DNA of 24,774 bases from Phycisphaerales bacterium UBA2402 (GTDB lineage: Bacteria > Planctomycetota > Phycisphaerae > Phycisphaerales > UBA1924). A model generated the notes under the pieces. It was given only the letters and a program-made list of their open reading frames with translations. It searched no databases and was not told the DNA's origin. The stretch covers positions 482 through 25,255 of the forward strand of contig DDSA01000087.1 in the NCBI GenBank assembly GCA_002343715.1, in the 5' to 3' direction. This document shows, in pieces, positions 24,169-24,774 of the stretch; within the stretch, counting starts at the first letter, position 1, and each line of letters opens with the position of its first letter. The position numbers were made by a program, and so were the translations under genes.

Positions 24169-24174
24169 TAGTAT
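24169..24174 (+). promoter_or_regulatory. Candidate -10 element (TAGTAT) for a leaderless aldehyde dehydrogenase transcript
   Basis: TAGTAT lies 6 nt before ATG 24181, and no Shine-Dalgarno sequence is present. No clear -35 was seen. Confidence 0.42.
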
Positions 24175-24180
24175 TCCTCT

Positions 24181-24774
24181 ATGACCGCCCACGCTCACAA
24201 CGGGCAGAACGGAACCGCGACAAGCCCCCCTGCCGCGGAAGGCCGGATCGGATCCACGACCACGCCGCGCGGCTGGGAGTATGCGCCGGCACCCGAGACA
24301 GTCAAGGTTTCCATCGCGCCGCGGCATCACCACTTCATCAACGGGACGTGGGCGGCCCCCAATGTTTCCAAGGGGCTCGCGGGGACGGCGTACTTCAGCA
24401 CCATCAATCCGGCGAACGAATCAACGCTCAGCGAGGTAGCTCAGGGAACCGAAGCCGACATTGATGCCGCGGTCAAGGCCGCGGCCGCCGCGGCTCCCAA
24501 GTGGGCCTCCCTGCCCGCCACAGAACGTGCGAAGTACATCTTCCGCATCGCTCGGCGCATCCAGGAGCGTGCCCGAGAACTGGCCGTGCTCGAGACCCTC
24601 GACAGCGGCAAGCCGATCAAGGAGAGCCGCGACACCGACGTGCCGCTGGTCGCCGCGCACTTCTTCTATCACGCCGGGTGGGCCGACAAGCTCGAATACG
24701 CCTTCGCGGGCCGCACGATGCGCCCGCATGGCGTCTGCGGGCAGATCATCCCGTGGAACTTCCCGCTGTTGATG
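24181..24774 (+). CDS. Aldehyde dehydrogenase family protein, N-terminal part (runs off the window)
   Basis: The frame is open from ATG 24181 to the last base (198 codons, no stop). It is the N-terminal part of an NAD(P)-dependent aldehyde dehydrogenase, which oxidises an aldehyde to the acid. Visible family features are HHHFINGTW, STINPANESTLSEVAQGTEA, the helix APKWASLPATERAKYIFRIA, ETLDSGKPIKESR, FFYHAGWADKLE and the cofactor-binding strand GQIIPWNFPLLM at the very end. The catalytic Cys and Glu lie beyond the window, so activity cannot be judged. About 50 residues precede the INGTW block, longer than the typical 10-25 and rich in Ala, Thr and Gly; this could be a disordered extension or a targeting peptide. 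The TAGTAT placed 6 nt upstream supports this start. The substrate is unknown. Confidence 0.88.
   Translation, partial: MTAHAHNGQNGTATSPPAAEGRIGSTTTPRGWEYAPAPETVKVSIAPRHHHFINGTWAAPNVSKGLAGTAYFSTINPANESTLSEVAQGTEADIDAAVKAAAAAAPKWASLPATERAKYIFRIARRIQERARELAVLETLDSGKPIKESRDTDVPLVAAHFFYHAGWADKLEYAFAGRTMRPHGVCGQIIPWNFPLLM

Overview
The window looks like chromosomal DNA from a GC-rich bacterium of the Planctomycetota, most likely the class Phycisphaerae. That assignment is an inference from four things: a C-terminal dockerin-like repeat of the DxNxDGxVDGxD type on a secreted protease, a PEP-CTERM-type tail (PAPG, hydrophobic stretch, RRRR), a fibro-slime domain protein, and a long SMC protein with an insertion in its N-terminal head. 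No rRNA, tRNA, CRISPR array, insertion sequence or phage gene was found.

Layout. 1-1.5 kb (+): a hypothetical protein, possibly cut at its 5' end, then a FabG-type reductase. 1.6-3.8 kb (+): a secreted zinc metalloprotease ending in a dockerin-like module. 3.8-4.35 kb: a noncoding stretch with a minus-strand terminator-like hairpin. 4.35-8.44 kb (-): dcd followed by nrdJ, a deoxynucleotide-supply pair. 8.45-8.9 kb: an AT-richer divergent control region with a candidate NrdR box. 8.9-10.9 kb (+): a lipoprotein that joins a FlgI (flagellar P-ring) domain to HEAT-like repeats. 11.2-15.25 kb (+): SMC. 15.3-17.5 kb (-): dihydroorotate dehydrogenase, then a penicillin-binding-protein-like serine hydrolase. 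17.6-19.1 kb (+): TilS and a DUF1844 protein. 19.4-20.3 kb (-): fibro-slime protein. 20.7-22.1 kb (+): MurA. 22.1-23.9 kb (-): a PEP-CTERM protein with a strong intrinsic terminator, then a beta-ureidopropionase-like amidohydrolase. 24.18 kb to the end (+): the N-terminal third or so of an aldehyde dehydrogenase that runs out of the window.

Most of the genes are housekeeping: dNTP and pyrimidine metabolism (dcd, nrdJ, pyrD), chromosome structure (smc), tRNA modification (tilS), peptidoglycan synthesis (murA) and fatty acid synthesis (fabG). They are interleaved with single-gene surface or secreted proteins. I see no dedicated defence or mobile system. The two observations most worth following are (1) five genes without a Shine-Dalgarno sequence that all carry a TAnnnT hexamer 5-7 nt before the ATG, which suggests leaderless transcripts, and (2) the FlgI-HEAT lipoprotein, which has no flagellar genes around it.
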